From PXRE01 sp964435625 (GTDB lineage: Archaea > Halobacteriota > Halobacteria > Halobacteriales > PXRE01): DNA of 7,215 bases. Below are positions 6,443 to 7,215 of this stretch, piece after piece. Position numbers and translations under genes: made by a program. The stretch is taken from NCBI GenBank assembly GCA_964435625.1, contig CAYTAG010000180.1, forward strand, positions 1-7,215, in the 5' to 3' direction. Under the pieces are notes generated by a model. The model was not told the DNA's origin and did no database searches. It worked only from the letters and a program-made list of their open reading frames with translations. Position 1 is the first letter of the stretch. Each line of letters begins with the position of its first letter.

Positions 6443-6825
6443 CCGTCCGTCACCGACGCGCCGAGGACGCCGCCGACGGCCCCGAGGACCGCCGAGTACG
6501 CGACGACGACCACCACCACGAGCGTGAGGACGACGCCGACGAGGGCGCTGCCCTGGGGGACCTCCGCGGCCCCCAGCACGAACGAGAAGACGCCGAAGAC
6601 GATCCAGAGGACCACCAGCAGCGGCAGCGCGGCCAGCAGGCCCGAAATCGCTCCCACCGTGACCCCCCTCTCGCGGTGGAGGTACCCCGCGACGCCGCCC
6701 CCGAGGACGGGCGACAGCGGGACGAACGACAGGACGGCCGTCACCACGGCGCCGATCAGCGCGTCGAGCCAGAGGCTCCGGTCGGCCGTCGTTCGGTCAC
6801 CGGCCGGTCGGTCGTCGATTGCCAT
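6430..6825 (-). CDS. DUF5518-like small membrane protein
   Basis: A 131-residue protein read on the minus strand from the ATG at 6825-6823 to a TAA at 6432-6430. A short polar N-terminus (MAIDDRPAGDRTTADR) precedes three hydrophobic regions separated by short loops. The first contains LSPVLGGGVAGYLHRERG, the second GAISGLLAALPLLVVLWIVFGVFSFVLGA, and the third a Val-rich helix ending in AVLGAVGGVLGA. The Gly-rich GGGVAGYL followed by a second GAISGLLAALP segment is what I associate with haloarchaeal DUF5518 proteins, whose function is unknown. The frame stays open further upstream to 7077, but that part crosses the AT-rich palindrome and low-complexity hairpins and does not look like protein, so the ATG at 6825 is preferred. 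It converges on and overlaps the DUF192 gene. Confidence 0.82.
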   Translation of the reverse strand: MAIDDRPAGDRTTADRSLWLDALIGAVVTAVLSFVPLSPVLGGGVAGYLHRERGVTVGAISGLLAALPLLVVLWIVFGVFSFVLGAAEVPQGSALVGVVLTLVVVVVVAYSAVLGAVGGVLGASVTDGQSR

Positions 6826-6890
6826 GCTTCGACTACGGTTCCCGGACGTGAAGTCCCTCCGGTCGCCGGCTGTGTTCTGCGGCCGAGGGT

Positions 6891-6920
6891 TATATGAAAA
6901 TATGTGCATATATTCATATA
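6891..6920. promoter_or_regulatory. 30-bp AT-rich palindrome, probable promoter/operator
   Basis: The left arm TATATGAAAATATG (6891-6904) and right arm CATATATTCATATA (6907-6920) are reverse complements at 13 of 14 positions around a central TG. In a GC-rich window this AT island is conspicuous. On the minus strand it gives a TATA-like ATATAACC, about 65-70 bases upstream of the DUF5518-like ATG, which would imply a leader of about 40 bases. Because it is symmetric, it could equally drive transcription rightward or be an operator for a dimeric regulator such as a winged-helix protein. The regulator is not in the window. Confidence 0.6.
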
Positions 6921-6926
6921 CGGCAT

Positions 6927-6992
6927 TCGACCGTCGTGACGGGATATCTTCTACGGTGACGTGCATATCGTCGAGGCAGACTCGACGGTCGA
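6927..6992. other. Nested, mutually exclusive inverted repeats
   Basis: TCGACCGTCG (6927-6936) is the exact reverse complement of CGACGGTCGA (6983-6992). Within this span, CGTCGAG (6969-6975) pairs with CTCGACG (6981-6987) around the loop GCAGA. The two pairings share 6983-6987 and so cannot form together in one molecule. This may be a switchable leader or merely overlapping protein-binding dyads. Confidence 0.45.
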
Positions 6993-7045
6993 GACTAGCG
7001 ACAACCGGGCAACTAGGGATGTCCTCGCCCTCCCCAACCGTGGGC

Positions 7046-7061
7046 TCGGGCCGCCGCCCGA
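7046..7061. other. Hairpin preceding the three-hairpin modules
   Basis: TCGGGC (7046-7051) pairs with GCCCGA (7056-7061) around a CGCC loop. It is a compact six-pair GC stem four bases before the first module and may belong to the same structured element. Confidence 0.5.
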
Positions 7062-7065
7062 CCGC

Positions 7066-7131
7066 CGTCAGAGGCAAGCTCTGACGAGCCTCCGGCTCGC
7101 ACGGCTCGCCGGAGACGCCGAAGTCGTCGGC
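7066..7131. repeat. Three-hairpin module, copy 1
   Basis: Hairpin A: CGTCAGAG (7066-7073) with CTCTGACG (7079-7086), loop GCAAG. Hairpin B: CTCCGGC (7090-7096) with GCCGGAG (7108-7114), 11-base loop TCGCACGGCTC. Hairpin C: GCCGA (7117-7121) with TCGGC (7127-7131), loop AGTCG. The sequence GAGCC (7086-7090) links A and B. The same order, loops and offsets recur 80 bases downstream with different stems. Confidence 0.65.
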
Positions 7132-7145
7132 CCTCCCCCGACCAC

Positions 7146-7215
7146 CGGGAGAGCAAGCTCTCCCGAGCCCCCGTTCGCATGGCTCACGGGGACCTCGCGC
7201 GCGTTGCTCGCGCGC
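7146..7215. repeat. Three-hairpin module, copy 2 (reaches window edge)
   Basis: Hairpin A: CGGGAGAG (7146-7153) with CTCTCCCG (7158-7165), loop CAAG. Hairpin B: CCCCGT (7169-7174) with ACGGGG (7186-7191), loop TCGCATGGCTC, one base different from copy 1. Hairpin C: GCGCGCG (7197-7203) with CGCGCGC (7209-7215), loop TTGCT. The linker GAGCC (7165-7169) is conserved. Hairpin C begins 51 bases after the start of hairpin A in both copies. The element may continue past the window. Confidence 0.65.

Larger units (their letters stand above)
6826..7215. other. Gene-free region with promoter palindrome and dense hairpins
   Basis: No convincing protein gene, tRNA or rRNA is seen in these 390 bases. Frames that stay open here (a plus-strand one from 6524 and the upstream extension of the minus-strand gene) have no family-like content. 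The region holds an AT-rich palindrome (6891-6920), an inverted-repeat segment (6927-6992), and a series of closely spaced hairpins from 7046 to the window edge. Confidence 0.7.

Noticed and set aside
5245..6897. A 550-codon plus-strand frame spanning four genes and the tandem repeats
   Set aside because: It runs through unrelated genes, the repeat array and a region read convincingly on the other strand. Its composition is low-complexity Arg/Gly/Pro.
6826..7077. An N-terminal extension of the DUF5518-like protein
   Set aside because: The frame is open, but it crosses the AT-rich palindrome and has no membrane or family features. The ATG at 6825 gives a family-like N-terminus.
6921..7215. 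tRNA or rRNA gene
   Set aside because: The hairpins do not form a cloverleaf, there is no T-loop-like consensus, and no recognisable rRNA segment.

Overview
The window looks like chromosomal DNA of a halophilic archaeon (class Halobacteria). It is very GC-rich, its soluble proteins are strongly acidic, several start codons sit about 25-30 bases after a short AT-rich box (the leaderless arrangement common in this group), and several genes belong to families I know mainly from haloarchaea (DUF7546-like, DUF5518-like, a CtaA-half/CtaB fusion). I cannot name the genus from sequence alone.

Layout. Bases 1-573 hold the 3' end of an AMP-forming acyl-CoA (probably acetyl-CoA) synthetase. Bases 648-3022 form a two-gene unit: a membrane-anchored S49 signal-peptide-peptidase-like protein with a repetitive, N-glycosylation-rich C-terminal tail, overlapping by four bases a membrane-anchored DUF4350-like protein. 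A run of exactly 100 N (1693-1792) lies in the repetitive tail and is an assembly gap. Bases 3080-5602 form a tight three-gene membrane cluster: a fused half-CtaA plus CtaB (heme O synthase), a polytopic protein with a membrane-embedded CxxC (DUF7546-like), and a small YdjM/DUF457-like membrane protein. Next come a small SelW/Rdx-type thioredoxin-fold protein (5678-5920), three perfect 36-bp tandem repeats (5925-6032), a DUF192 protein (6095-6442) and, convergent with it and overlapping its end by 13 bases, a DUF5518-like membrane protein on the minus strand (6430-6825).

The last 390 bases contain no convincing gene but much structure. There is a 30-bp near-perfect AT-rich palindrome (6891-6920) that probably carries the promoter or operator of the DUF5518 gene. 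After it comes a segment with mutually exclusive inverted repeats. Finally there are two copies of a three-hairpin module (starting at 7066 and 7146) whose loops are conserved while the stems differ by compensating changes.

How the genes fit together. The synthetase activates acetate. The ctaA/ctaB fusion and its neighbours point to heme O/A supply for a terminal oxidase. The S49/DUF4350 pair suggests an envelope proteolysis or membrane quality-control function outside the cell. The strongest candidates for something undescribed are the paired three-hairpin modules at the right edge, the AT-rich palindrome, and the 36-bp tandem array between the Rdx and DUF192 genes.
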